Assembly (NCBI GenBank): GCA_944472135.2
Contig: OX235270.1
Location: 52,767,267 to 52,831,266, forward strand
Source of the DNA: Trichobilharzia regenti
Taxonomy: Eukaryota; Platyhelminthes; Trematoda; Strigeidida; Schistosomatidae
Length of the DNA stretch: 64,000 bases
Direction: 5' to 3'
The translations under genes were made by a program, and so were the position numbers. Below are positions 19,907 to 30,777 of this stretch, one piece after another; position 1 is the stretch's first letter, and every line of letters begins with the position of its first letter. Below the pieces are notes generated by a model. That model saw only the letters and a program-made list of their open reading frames with translations. It was not told the origin of the DNA and did not search any database.

Positions 19907-22900
19907 TTAAGTCAAATAAGTGTGCAGATATTCTGGGAACCTTACGGTGCGTCCAGAACGGGTTTTCTTGGGAGGCTCGATAGAAGGTTCGGTAGCTGTC
20001 GCTGTGCTAGTGACTTCATCGATGTCTAAACGATCTTCTGTTACTTGTGGATTTTGGGGTACGTTGAGCTCTATGCTAATAGGATTACCCTCCAAGTAAG
20101 CCGGTTTCAGACGGTCAATGCTGACGGTGTCCTCGCGGCCGTTTTTGTCCAAGACAAAGAATTTATCAGAACGTTTAATTACTTTATAAGGTCCGTCGTA
20201 TGGGGGTTCCAGGGGTCTGCGCACAGAGTCGCGACGAACAAATACATGTGAAGAAGTTTTCAAACACGGATGAACGAAAACATCAATGGACTGTGGACGA
20301 AGGGGAGCAGGTTTAACTGAACGCATTGCGTTTGTAAGCCTGCTGACGTATGAAGCGTGATCTACCACTGGTGGGAAGCTCGAGGGAGAAACAAATTCAC
20401 CAGGCAGTCGTAGTGTCGTGCCATATACTAGCTCGGCGCTAGTACAACCAGCATCGGTTTTCAAGGCGTTTCGTATCCCTAGGAGAACTAACGGAAGGGA
20501 TTCAGTCCAATGGGTGGTGTTTGCAGCTGACAGACCAGCTTTCAGCTGTCTGTGTAGACGTTCTACCATACCATTAGCTTGAGGATGGTAGGCTGTTGTT
20601 CGAAATCGCATGCAACCTAATATTTTAGTCAGGGCGAAGAATAAGCCACTTTCGAATTGCCGCCCGCGATCAGTTGTTATGGAAGATGGGCATCCAAAGT
20701 TAGCGATCCATCTTTCTACGAAGACGCGTGCGACTGTTTCAGCAGATACGTCCTTGATGGGTACTGCTTCCGGCCATCGTGTGAAGCGATCGATGCAAGT
20801 TAAAATATAGGTATATCCATGTGATTCAGGAAGGGGTCCAACCAAATCTATATGGACGTGTTCGAAACGAGCGTCAGGGAGAAGAAAGGTGCCAAGTGGG
20901 CTTTTGGTGTGTCTTATCACCTTGCACTTTTGACAAGCTAAGCACGTGTGTGCCCATTCCCTTACTTCTTTATTAATGCCAGGCCAACAAAACCGACTAG
21001 TTACGAGCTTGACAGTAGTTCGAATACCTGGGTGAGATAAGCCATGCAACGTATTGAAGACGTTACGGCGATAACTTTTAGGCACGATGGGGCGAGGAGT
21101 ACTCGTGGAAATGTCACATAGAATAGTATCTCTTCCCATACCTAAGGGTTTCTCAGCTAATTGTAGAGTTGTTTTCGACAACTCATGTTGAAGCTCGGTA
21201 TCTTCTTTTTGAAGACGAGCCAGTTTTACAAGGTCTATGCCGTCGATTTGGGTGAGGGAACAAACGCGCGACAAGGCATCTGCCACAGTGTTGTTTACTC
21301 CGGATACATGGCGAATATCTGATGTAAACTGTGAGACGTAATCCAGTTGTCGTGATTCCCTGGGTGAATACTTATCTGAAGGTGAGTTCAGAGAGTACGT
21401 CAGAGGTTTGTGATCAGTAAAAATTATGAATTCACGACCCTCTACCGAATGTCTAAAATGTCGTATAGCACAGTACATAGCCAGAAGTTCTCTGCCGAAT
21501 GTGCTGTACTTCGTTTCAGCTAATTGAAGGCGCCGGGAGAAAAAGGCAAGTGGTTGCCACTCTTTGTCAACTAGCTGTTGTAGAACTGCGCCGATTGCAG
21601 TGTTTGATGCATCAACCGAGATACTTAACGGTGCCGTTGGATCCTGATACATCAGAAGTGTGGCATTCGCAATAGCTTTTTTAATCTGGGTAAAAGCATT
21701 TCGAGCAGACGCGTCAAGTTCTATGGACTTGTTATTCCCTCGAAGGAGGTCTGTCAATGGCTGAATCAAAGAGGCACAGTTGGGAATAAAGCGTCGATAA
21801 TAACTTACTAAGCCGTTAAAAGTGCGGAGACTTTTCACCGTCTGTGGCTCTGGAAAGTTCAGTATAGCCTCGACCTTAGTAGCCAGTGGGCGAATGCCCT
21901 TGCAGTCAATAGTGTGACCCAGGAAGTCGAGTGAGTCAACACCGATTTGACACTTTTGAATATTAATGGTAACACCATGTTGGCGTAACCGTTCAAATGC
22001 CAAGTCCAAGTGCCTAAGGTGAGTTTCCTTGTCTGGACTGGCAATGAGGCAGTCGTCTAAGTATGCGTATACAAAGTCGAGACCGCGAAATACTTCGTCA
22101 ATGAAGCGTTGGAATGTTTGGGCTGCATTCCGAAGACCGAATGGCATACGTAGAAATTCAAAAAGTCCGAAAGGCGTAATGATAGCCGTTTTCGGGATAT
22201 CTTCTGTTGCCATCGGGATTTGGTTATACGCTTTAACCAAGTCGATTTTGGAGAATATAGTCGCGCCGGATAAGGTTGCCGTCAAGTCGTGTATATGAGG
22301 CAACGGGTAGCAATCAGGGGTTGTTTTGGCATTCACTCGCCGGTAATCACCGGTGGGTCGCCAATCATTGCTATCCTTTTTCGGAACCATATGAAGTGGG
22401 GATGCCCATGGGCTATTCGAAGGTCGAATGATGCCAAGGGTAAGCATATGGTCAAATTCATTCCTGGCGATTCTCAGTTTGTCAGGAGCTAATCGTCGTG
22501 CTTTAGATGTCACAGGTTGTCCTGTGGTAATGATGTGGTGCATAACATTGCTGGTTATGCACGGTAGGTCGTTCGACGGGCAATTAAGTTCCGGATACTT
22601 GTCAACGATAGGTTGAAAAGTTGGATCAAGGATTGCCTTTATCTTAACGGGTGACAAGCTAGGGCCTATGTAGCTGATGCCTTTGATAGACAGACTAGTA
22701 GTATTGTCAATCAGTCGTTTTCGGCGGACGTCTACGAGTAAATCATGATGATTAAGTAGGTCCGTGCCAATGATGGGCATTGTAACGTCAGCGAGAAGGA
22801 AAATCCATCGAATAGGTTTGCGTAAACCTACGTTCAGATAGACGTATTTCCTACCAAAGGTTGCGATTGGTTTTCCATTTGCAGCCTGTAAGTTGAAGGT

Positions 22901-23056
22901 AGGTTCCTTCTGTCGATCTGCTGCTGTAGCAGGAAGGACGCTGACTTCGGCGCCTGTGTCGACTAAGTATCGAGTCTGGCTTATCACATCATGGATGTAA
23001 AGTAGGCGGCTAGTGCCACCGGCGACGGTTGCCGCTAACGCGTGCCGGCGGGATAG
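19907..23056 (-). CDS. Gypsy Pol polyprotein, copy 1 (intact, ~1049 aa)
   Basis: Makes and integrates the element cDNA. Reached by -1 frameshift from gag; the frame has no suitable ATG at its head, so I start it at the slip site. Order by residue: aspartic protease [13 protein letters not shown] (about 32), RT with [10 protein letters not shown] and catalytic AYLDD (about 332), RNase H with [15 protein letters not shown] (about 477) and [11 protein letters not shown], integrase zinc finger H-x3-H plus CLACQKC (about 669-705), integrase core [18 protein letters not shown] and [14 protein letters not shown] giving D, D and E, and a GPY/F-like module [16 protein letters not shown] near 950. The frame is uninterrupted. 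Usual length for Gypsy Pol. Confidence 0.93.
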   Translation of the reverse strand, partial: LSRRHALAATVAGGTSRLLYIHDVISQTRYLVDTGAEVSVLPATAADRQKEPTFNLQAANGKPIATFGRKYVYLNVGLRKPIRWIFLLADVTMPIIGTDLLNHHDLLVDVRRKRLIDNTTSLSIKGISYIGPSLSPVKIKAILDPTFQPIVDKYPELNCPSNDLPCITSNVMHHIITTGQPVTSKARRLAPDKLRIARNEFDHMLTLGIIRPSNSPWASPLHMVPKKDSNDWRPTGDYRRVNAKTTPDCYPLPHIHDLTATLSGATIFSKIDLVKAYNQIPMATEDIPKTAIITPFGLFEFLRMPFGLRNAAQTFQRFIDEVFRGLDFVYAYLDDCLIASPDKETHLRHLDLAFERLRQHGVTINIQKCQIGVDSLDFLGHTIDCKGIRPLATKVEAILNFPEPQTVKSLRTFNGLVSYYRRFIPNCASLIQPLTDLLRGNNKSIELDASARNAFTQIKKAIANATLLMYQDPTAPLSISVDASNTAIGAVLQQLVDKEWQPLAFFSRRLQLAETKYSTFGRELLAMYCAIRHFRHSVEGREFIIFTDHKPLTYSLNSPSDKYSPRESRQLDYVSQFTSDIRHVSGVNNTVADALSRVCSLTQIDGIDLVKLARLQKEDTELQHELSKTTLQLAEKPLGMGRDTILCDISTSTPRPIVPKSYRRNVFNTLHGLSHPGIRTTVKLVTSRFCWPGINKEVREWAHTCLACQKCKVIRHTKSPLGTFLLPDARFEHVHIDLVGPLPESHGYTYILTCIDRFTRWPEAVPIKDVSAETVARVFVERWIANFGCPSSITTDRGRQFESGLFFALTKILGCMRFRTTAYHPQANGMVERLHRQLKAGLSAANTTHWTESLPLVLLGIRNALKTDAGCTSAELVYGTTLRLPGEFVSPSSFPPVVDHASYVSRLTNAMRSVKPAPLRPQSIDVFVHPCLKTSSHVFVRRDSVRRPLEPPYDGPYKVIKRSDKFFVLDKNGREDTVSIDRLKPAYLEGNPISIELNVPQNPQVTEDRLDIDEVTSTATATEPSIEPPKKTRSGRTVRFPEYLHTYLT

Positions 23057-23062
23057 TTTCCC
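23013..23062 (-). promoter_or_regulatory. -1 ribosomal frameshift signal, copy 1
   Basis: GGGAAAC at 23056-23062 on the minus strand, in register with Gag codons GTG GGA AAC, followed by a 4-nt spacer and the GC-rich stem-loop described for copy 0. Identical in copies 2 and 3. Confidence 0.75.
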
Positions 23063-23862
23063 ACAGACTTTGAGACATTTCCGAAGTTACAAGGCTTACG
23101 GCAACACTTCGCTTCTTGGCCATAGGTGTTGTGGTACCAGCACCAGTCAGGGTTTTTCAGTGAACGTGGTTTGGACTTAGATCGACCACGTGAGTTCCTG
23201 CGTTGAGGAGATTTAGGACGACGGTCGGAGGAGTTAGAATGCATGTTTGACCTAAACATCTGCTGGATGGAGTTGCATAACTCTATCATTGCAGGATCCT
23301 TACTCGAAGTCTGCTTAGTCATCGAGCATATTTCGGGAACTGACCGTTTAGTTATTTCTAGAATCCTTTCTGCAGTAATAGCTAAGTCCTCTATTACAGT
23401 ACCCTGAAGTGTCACAAGTACGGTCTGTACAGACTGTGGCAGCTTGGTTAAGAAGAGTTCTCTAAACAGTCCTTCGTCGAACTGACTTTGGCCGACGACT
23501 TCTTTCATTCTTGTCAGCATGCTCACGGCTGACTGATCTCCTAACTCGATGTTACGAAATAATTCATCTAGACGTTGTCGGTCCGTGAGAACGTTTCTCC
23601 TGAGGAGGGATGCTTTGAGCAACTCGTACGAGTTACTTACCTCGGGACTGAACATCTGTGATGTTACGTACTTGCTGAATTCCCGCGGTAGGGCGTGAAT
23701 AACTGCAAGTAACTGTGAACGTTGATCGGTTATCCCATGCTCACAAAAATCTGCTTCAGCTAGCAGAAACCACGTTTCAGCATTATCTGGCCAGTATGGT
23801 ACGAGCTGAATGGTTTTAGGAGTTGAGCGGATACGGATGACCTTGGGACTAAGATCACTCAT
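23035..23862 (-). CDS. Gypsy Gag, copy 1 (275 aa, intact)
   Basis: Same protein as in copy 0, starting at ATG of [16 protein letters not shown]. The frame is open further upstream but the next upstream codons have no ATG. The CHCC box reads [18 protein letters not shown] here (KCC where copy 0 has KYC). Copy 1 and copy 2 share [10 protein letters not shown] and [10 protein letters not shown]; copies 0 and 3 share [10 protein letters not shown]. The TAG stop overlaps the start of pol by about 20 nt in the -1 frame. Confidence 0.9.
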   Translation of the reverse strand: MSDLSPKVIRIRSTPKTIQLVPYWPDNAETWFLLAEADFCEHGITDQRSQLLAVIHALPREFSKYVTSQMFSPEVSNSYELLKASLLRRNVLTDRQRLDELFRNIELGDQSAVSMLTRMKEVVGQSQFDEGLFRELFLTKLPQSVQTVLVTLQGTVIEDLAITAERILEITKRSVPEICSMTKQTSSKDPAMIELCNSIQQMFRSNMHSNSSDRRPKSPQRRNSRGRSKSKPRSLKNPDWCWYHNTYGQEAKCCRKPCNFGNVSKSVGNYPAGTR

Positions 23863-23956
23863 GACGAAAATTATGTCGAATAATATATGGTACAAGAACA
23901 AATACAAAATGGAACGAACTCACCGGGGTTATCTGCGGATTTATCGTGGATGAAGT

Positions 23957-23974
23957 TCGCGGTTGGGCTCACCA
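23957..23974 (-). other. Candidate primer binding site, Gypsy copy 1
   Basis: TGGTGAGCCC read on the minus strand, 7 nt inside the 5' LTR. A perfect splice-donor-like GGTGAGT lies about 50 nt downstream in the leader. Confidence 0.55.
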
Positions 23975-23981
23975 GTTTAAG

Positions 23982-24276
23982 GGTTGACGGATATCTCGTT
24001 CAGCAACTTCTAATTAATTTATTCTCGCGTACCAAAGACAAAGCAAAAGCCAATAATTGATCGTCCAAACTAAGTGATATATTTCGGGACCAAAACAAGC
24101 CTTCAGACGAACTCCTAGCTGGCTAGTGATCGTGCACGTGACACGACGGGGTACCAAATGGCGGGGATGCTTGACCGGAAGCCTTCAGCTAAACAAGTCG
24201 ACTTAAACAGTGGTGGTCAGCATCCAATGGTGAGTGATTGCTGTGGTCAATAATTTTGGGGAATTATTTACCGCTA
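23982..24276 (-). repeat. 5' LTR of Gypsy copy 1 (295 bp)
   Basis: Core identical in length to the 3' LTR. It begins TAGCGG after flank bases TTC, as in copies 0 and 2. Confidence 0.88.
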
Positions 24277-26432
24277 GAAGACTGAATATTCGCCAGAGGG
24301 ACTGTCCACTGTCAAAGATGACATCCAAATTGACCACGACTTCATATTTCCACTACATAATCCTAGACCACGTTCGACTGGCAGAGGTTTGTTAAACTAT
24401 ACAAAAACTGCAGTGAGCATTAACATAGTCCCCCTCACTCAGAACGAAATACCTAGGTTTTGATACAGCATTTCCTGAAGTGGATGGTATTTATCACTTA
24501 AAAGAATTTATTATTCCTAAGATGAGGACCAGAACCTCCATTCGACTTTGAATGATCCCAAGAGATCTGTGAAAAATACTTTACCGCTGTTTTTTGTAAC
24601 TTTAGAAGATTTTTTAGATTTTTTTAGATTTACAGCTTGATTCCATACCGTATTTTTGGCACAAGTATGAAATTTTCAGCGTGAATATCGGTAGCCCCAA
24701 TTTCGCAGGCCGAGTTTCAGTATATTAACAACAGGTGATAAATCAAACCTTTAGAAATATTGTAGGTGTAACGAACAAAGCTCAATTATTTTGATCCGAA
24801 TGCAGGAACTAATCGATGCGCTATACTTTGCAGCCCACCAAAGTTCCAGGATTACTTCACACTAAACCACAATCGCTATAATATTGAAAACACGTTGATT
24901 TGGTAGGATGGTGTTTATATAATGTACAGGATTTTCCACGAAGTCTATAGTATGATATTTTCTCTTTGTCTAGGGTCTTCGAATAAAAAAATAACTGATA
25001 TAGGACCGTGTGACATAGTTTTAATTGGGCGAAGTAAAACGCTAGGCACCAGATAGTGCAATCGAATGAATAAACTAGAGCGCATAACCACACAACGAAA
25101 TTTACGCACAAAATACGTATATTGCTGCAAAATAACAGACTAGAGGCACGAAACTGTTACACAGAATAACTTTTTCTAACGTTTGACGAAAATACCTCTT
25201 ACTTTTGGATTGGAGTATGAACAGAATAGCTAAACAGCAAAATATGCAAGTAGTTGTCTAGGTCTCCTAATCCTAATAATAACTCTAATCTTTCCTCAAC
25301 CTAGACCCAACGTGAAAGCATCCTTAGACTAGGGCTATTGGAACTTGAGTCAACCCTGATGTCGCCCTCAATAGGCTAAAATAACCCTTACCTGTCCTTA
25401 GCCTAAACCTTAGTGTGATCCTTCCCAAGCCTGAGCTGATACTAGTGAGGTATCATATTTAATTACATAACACTTGATTAAGTATACTAGGTTTCACAAA
25501 CTTGCTCAATGAGTTCCAGCCGCAAAACTATTTTAGACCTGGGATATGTGTGTAAAAATGTTGGGAATTTCCTGTTTGAAAGTAAGCACAGTAGGAAATG
25601 GGGCAACTTTTTTCTGCAGACAGTGGCACTGTGGGAAAGAGTGGGAAACACAAGGAAAGTGGAAAGAATTGTGGGATACCGTTTCGTTAGCGCAGTGAAA
25701 CTTAAAATCTAACTCCATCAGCCAGGGCAAATAACAGTCATACTGCCATACAAACTAAATGTATCCATTTGGAAGTTCTATGAATACAAAGTTTGGCTAT
25801 TTTATTTCATTCATTATAACGCGTTTATTTATGTCAAGGTAAGCTTCAGAAACCGCGATTTTACATGCATCCTCGCCCACTCCTAGCAAGGTGGACCACA
25901 GAGGTATTGATTGTTCAATGTCTATGTTGAATTAATTATATAGATGCTGCAAGTGAAACATTACATGATATTACTGATGGAAATCAGTCTATCATTCTGA
26001 GAAGTAGTTTGTTCCTTTTAATAAACTTTTAAAATTCATTTTGCACTCGAGAAGAAACACGTCATCGACCCCACAGTCTGCAAAGGAAATGAAATGTCGG
26101 GGGTGAAAGTGTATGATGATCTTGTCAAGAGAATGATTCTCGAATACAAAGATGAAGCTGGTGAATGTATCGTAGATCCAAATTCAAGTAGCATGGAAAA
26201 CATGCATGTTGACACACGAATAACCTTAGCAAAAGGGTTTCTTAACTGCAGTGGTCGGCGATTTATGAGGTGAGGCAGTCAGTGCTGGGGAGTCGGGGGA
26301 CAAATCTTCCATTATTTTATTGAAAGCAATTTGAAGGCGAACCTCAGAGCTATGGCCTCGGAGGTTATGATGGCCTCTAACGTTCTAATATTTTATGGTG
26401 AGAAGATAATGCGACTCGTCAAATGGTCATCT
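24277..26432. other. Flanking DNA of array unit 1
   Basis: Upstream genomic flank of the Gypsy insertion, carried in units 1, 2 and the inverted arm. Non-coding apart from the exon-like ORF listed separately. Short open frames at 24857-25130 and 25509-25730 occur on both strands and show no motif. Confidence 0.6.
26052..26269 (+). CDS. Exon-like ORF, unrecognised protein (unit 1 copy)
   Basis: Plus-strand copy of the exon-like ORF; the frame is open 26025-26273. It contains MSGVKVYDDLVKRMILEYKD, then ECIVDPNSSSMENMHV and TLAKGFLNCSGRRFMR. The 3' edge is ATGAG/GTGAGG with donor GT at 26270-26271; the proposed acceptor AG is at 26050-26051. One substitution (KDEAGE versus KVEAGE) separates it from the other two copies. 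Orientation is opposite to the Gypsy element beside it. The source gene is unknown to me. Confidence 0.45.
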
Positions 26433-27357
26433 TAATAATAATACTAATATATTTCACATAAACATATAAATTTACATGAAAATGCATGCCATTTTTACAG
26501 GCACAATCAAGTATGATATGGACTCAAATCGTAGATTGTCTACAAGTTAATAATGTTTCAACAGCTAAATATTTGATATGTATATATATAAATACACTCA
26601 TTGTCTCAACCAGGCCGCATAGTTGTTGAGTTTTACAGTTGTCCCCCAGGTTGCGAGGGAAAATCGACTTCGTTTCGTTTTCATCCCGTGGTTGTAGGCA
26701 TACGATAACCAAACAACAGTGAGGTAAGTGCAACGTTTACAACGGATTGAAAGCTGTTTTAGAAAAGTAAAAGTGCCAAGGTGAATCAATAAAGTGTAAT
26801 GAAATGGGTAAGTGCAAGTATCACTAATAAATGCATTAATGGAGTAAACTCCTTAGGCTGGCAACGTTCATTTGCAATGTATAATGCTTCCTGTATGGTT
26901 TGCACTATCATGATGTCCACTTTTAGTTTTAATTCATTTTGCCCTTATGCCGGTTTTTTATGCCTTTTTGTGCATTCGGTGCACAACCGTACCCTACAGA
27001 GAATAGGAATTGAATAAGTCGAATCAAATTCATAAAGAACTATAAAATGTTAGGTTTAATGAGATATAATGAGGATCAAGTAAAGACGTTATTAGAAAAT
27101 GAATCAGATGAGACATTGTGAAGTGATATTTAAAGATCCGACAATGGACAGCAAGTTAGTTTATAAGATGCCCCATAAATCTGTGCAGATCCCACATGGT
27201 CACATATCAACAATAGGCTGAGTGAATGGTATATATTTAAAGGCAGAAGCATGGTCTGTCTAGGCGTTCATTATTATCTTTTTCAAGATAAAGATCTAAG
27301 CCCTCATAAAAATCAGAAATATCTCGAGCCTTCAAATTGCATATTGCTGTTCCTGCA
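26433..27357 (-). repeat. REP-A copy in array unit 1
   Basis: Reverse complement of the REP-A at 4900-5824, full length with the TGCAGG terminus at 27357. Carried passively by the unit. Confidence 0.8.
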
Positions 27358-28146
27358 GAATAGGGTGATTCACCTTAGTGACCACCACCATATCTACTGA
27401 TCAGCTAGCGCCACCCTCCCTCCTTCTTTGATGTTAGGCTCTGAGACTATGATTATTATGGCTACCGCAAATATATTGCTTAGTACCAGACATGTTCGTA
27501 CCTCATATTCCATAGTCCTAGCTTTCTTAATGAGTGCTTCCAATAGGTCTCCGGGTACATCTTTATGAACATTAGACATGTATGCATGCGTCCTAATGAA
27601 CAGATTACTTCACAAGAAGTTAAAACCTTAAAGAATAAAAAGAATAGGTTTTGTGAATAGTGGAGCAAGATTCAGCAGAACAATATAGTTAGGGATCAAT
27701 GTAGGTAGTATGAACTGAAGTTAAGGTCGATTGGCAGGACTTAGTGTACTAAATTATCATGACAGTCTTGTATATAGTAAACATTTGACATTGCAAAGTA
27801 ACCTGTCTACACACCTTATAAAAAGATATTAACAGAACCAACAAAATTTTAGCATTTGGTTAACAATACTACAGAAGGGTAGTTAGTACTACAGGTAGTC
27901 GTAAAGTAAATCAATCTGTGTATAATAAGAGCATAATCAGTGTCATAATTCGTATTATCAAAGAATACATTAGGCTCAATAACTGAGTGTTATAAGGGAA
28001 ATAAGAGCGGTAAACCAACAGAACATTTACCGCTTAAGTATTTTAATCATTTTAAGTATTTTAATGATAATCTAATTTCAAGTATTGAACCTACATAATT
28101 ACTAAGTATTATTATGTTAGTCTAGGAACTAGTGTATTTTCTATAG
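27358..28146 (-). other. Non-coding DNA between REP-A and LINE fragment, unit 1
   Basis: Copy of 4111-4899. No supported ORF; probably LINE 3' untranslated region plus older flank. Confidence 0.5.
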
Positions 28147-29542
28147 TTAAATATTGAAATGCCATTGTCTCTCCACTCTACCAGCAGTTGAGAGGCGGGC
28201 GAGAATGGACATGTTAACATGTTTTTCTAGGCTCCTTTTGAAACTGTCGGGCCTTTCACAGGATGTAATCTAAGAGGGCATTTGGTTCCAAAGTTTGCAA
28301 TACTTAATGGTGGAGAAGTTAGCTCTAGTGGTGAGTTTATGGGTGTTAACCTTGAGAAGGCAGTTATGGTCGCGTAGTCCATACGATTTAGGATTAGCCC
28401 AGGTTATGGACGAGTTACTGTTACAGTGCTTTCTTTTAACTTTGAATAAGAGAAATAAATTGAATTTCACTCTCCTTAACCATAAGGGCTCTAACTCCAG
28501 TCGAATACATCTGTCAAGGTATTCTATTTGCTGACCATAGCCTAATATGCGTTTCGTGAGGAATCTTTGGACACTTTCAACTTTTTTTCTGTCTGCTCAT
28601 CTAAGGCTACTGTATAAGTGGGCACAGTATTCAGGTTTGGGGCGAATGCATATCTTATATATAGCTAATCTGGCTTCTGTAGTGTAAAAGTCGCGTAGCA
28701 TAAAGCCGGTTAGACGTTTACACTCAGATACCACCTTATTTGCATGTTCAGTAAAGGTATGATCTGAGTATGTTACCCCGAGATCTGTGACTGTGCTCGT
28801 GTTTGAGTTAGGGTCACCGTACAAGTATAGACACGTGCTAGGTTTCCAACGACCGAAGTATGTTATCCCAGACTTAGCTGGATTGAATGTTAACTGCCAC
28901 TTTTCACTCCAATCACATAGACTATTTAGGTCTTGTTGGATTTTGCTAGCGATATTCATATTATTATAGTCTAAATCATAGACAACTTTGAGATCATCTG
29001 CAAAGCGGTATGGCTTGCCATACTTGATCATAGAGACAATATCATTTATGAATACAATGAATGAGGTAAGGCCAAGAACACTACCTTGTATCACGCCGCT
29101 GGTTATCGGTTTGGATGTAGATAAGTGATGGTTGACTTTAACTAACTGTTACCTTCCTGTAAGAAAGGAAGTTATCCACTCAAGTAGCCTTCGACTTATT
29201 CCATAAGATAGGAGTTTCAATATGAGTCTGTTATGTGGGACATTATCAAAAGCTTTCCTAACATCTAGAAGTAATGTTTCTGCTGAACGACCTTTGCCAA
29301 CACATTCAGTAATGTGGTCAAAATAATCTAACTGACAAGTAATGCACGATCTATTTAGGAAACCGTATTGAAAAGGGAATATTAAGTCACTCGAGAGCAA
29401 ATACTGAACAATTTGCTTCTTTACAATCTTTTCCATCACACGTGAAACTACGGAAGTAATGTTGATGGGACGGTAATTATCTATGGCCACTGTAGCTCCA
29501 GTTGTCTGAATGGGTACCACGTAAGATTTCTTTCAGCTATTT
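28147..29542 (-). pseudogene. CR1-type LINE RT fragment, unit 1 copy
   Basis: Copy of the fragment at 2715-4110, with the same three in-frame stops. One amino-acid difference in CQLDYFDH (CQLDCFDH in the left arm). Confidence 0.8.
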
Positions 29543-30183
29543 GAACATGTTCCACTCCTTATCGAAGTTGAAAATGTCAAGCTACCAGTGAATTCACTGG
29601 CTATGCTAAAGATTTTCGATCGCAAACTGAAACACAGGAAGTATTTCGAACAAACAGCAAGAAAATTTCAATTCAGTTTCCTTAGTAATTACGTTTTATA
29701 TGTGCCAACTGTCGTTCAAGGTGCAAAATACTTCCCGAAGCACAGCAGCTACTTCACGAAGACTTTACTCGGGCGAAACCACATAATGTCAATGGCAACA
29801 TGAAAAAGAAGTATCAAAATACAGATCAGTCGAGAACACAAACGCACAGCGGGGAGATATGCTGACATTAGAACAATGACATAGAGCACAGGAGAAAATG
29901 ACAGTAATCACAAGGTGAGCTGAGAGAATTATCAGAATTTTAATTAAGTCGTTTATGTAAGAATTTTCAGATTGATTACTCTAACACAGTCACCATAATT
30001 TCCGCAGTTTGTCTCTAATGTTCCTAGTCATATAACTCCACACTTTTTAACTCGACTTTCCTGGGACTATATTCCAGTGAGTTCAAAGGGCGGTAAGGTA
30101 ATGTTGTTCCTAGTTAAGGTTACCTCCTGGTCTAGAGATAGACAGGTAGATTTTAAGTGCCTCCAAGACTCAGTACGCTACGA
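29543..30183. other. End of array unit 1, non-coding
   Basis: Sequence between the truncated LINE and the unit junction, repeated at 40413-41053 and, inverted, at 2072-2714. No supported gene; the 71-codon frame at 29588-29803 has no recognisable domain. Confidence 0.55.
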
Positions 30184-30278
30184 CCTTCAGTTAAACAAGT
30201 CGACTTAAACAGTGGTGGTCAGCATCCAATGGTGAGTGATTGCTGTGGTCAATAATTTTGGGGAATTATTTACCGCTA
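30184..30278 (-). repeat. Truncated 3' LTR of Gypsy copy 2 (95 bp)
   Basis: Only the part CCTTCAGTTAAACAAGTCG to TACCGCTA of the 295-bp LTR is present; the other 200 bp are replaced by unit-end DNA at the junction. It has GTTAAAC where the full LTR has GCTAAAC, and the same variant occurs in copy 3. Confidence 0.9.
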
Positions 30279-30777
30279 CAGCTCACTCCCCCCTAGTGGG
30301 GTCGTGAGGACCCTAAGACAGAACCAGCCGGAAGTAAAAAAACTCGATGGTTCCCTTTCGGGTGAAAAAATCTTCCGAGCGGCTTGGTGGTATGCCTACT
30401 GGTTTGTCTGCCTATGCTAAATGGGTGTTTGTACATAGCTTCCTTGAAGTTGTTCGTTGGATTCCGTGCTTCGTTTGTTTCCTGTCCAGTGCCCGTCGCA
30501 CCTGGAAAAGAAAACAAGAACGCTAAGAACCATGTCGAGGAAAATGTACCAAATGAGCTTTTTGGTTAAAAAATTATGTGCATTTACTATACAGTAAAAT
30601 AATGCTAAGTTCAGAACATCGAAAAAAATACATCTAATTAATTTTTTTGTGTATGTTACATGAACTGTTGGAAAAAAAATTTTTGTGTTCGGTGGTACTG
30701 TATATAAAAAAAATTGATACGTCAAAAAAAATAGTCAGTACCACAAACGAATGAGTTGCGTGAATCACACGACTTCG

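Larger units (their letters stand above)
19112..24276 (-). mobile_element. CsRn1/Boudicca-like Gypsy retrotransposon, copy 1 (complete)
   Basis: A 5165-bp element with two 295-bp LTRs, primer site, gag, frameshift signal and pol, all open. It is the only copy in the window with both LTRs full length. There is no envelope ORF; about 500 nt between the pol stop and the 3' LTR hold A-rich tracts. The G-rich run just before the 3' LTR (complement of CTCACTCCCCCC at 19411-19422) fits a polypurine tract. 3' and 5' flanks do not share a convincing target duplication. Confidence 0.9.

Noticed and set aside
19112..24276. Target-site duplication of Gypsy copy 1
   Set aside because: The flanks TCTAA and GTCTTC (minus-strand sense) do not match; the original 5' flank bases may have been altered.
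30417..30725. Hydrophobic ORF between pol and 3' LTR in copies 2 and 3, possible envelope
   Set aside because: It is driven by A/T runs, changes length and frame between near-identical copies because of 1-nt indels, and has no signal peptide, cysteine pattern or fusion-type motif.
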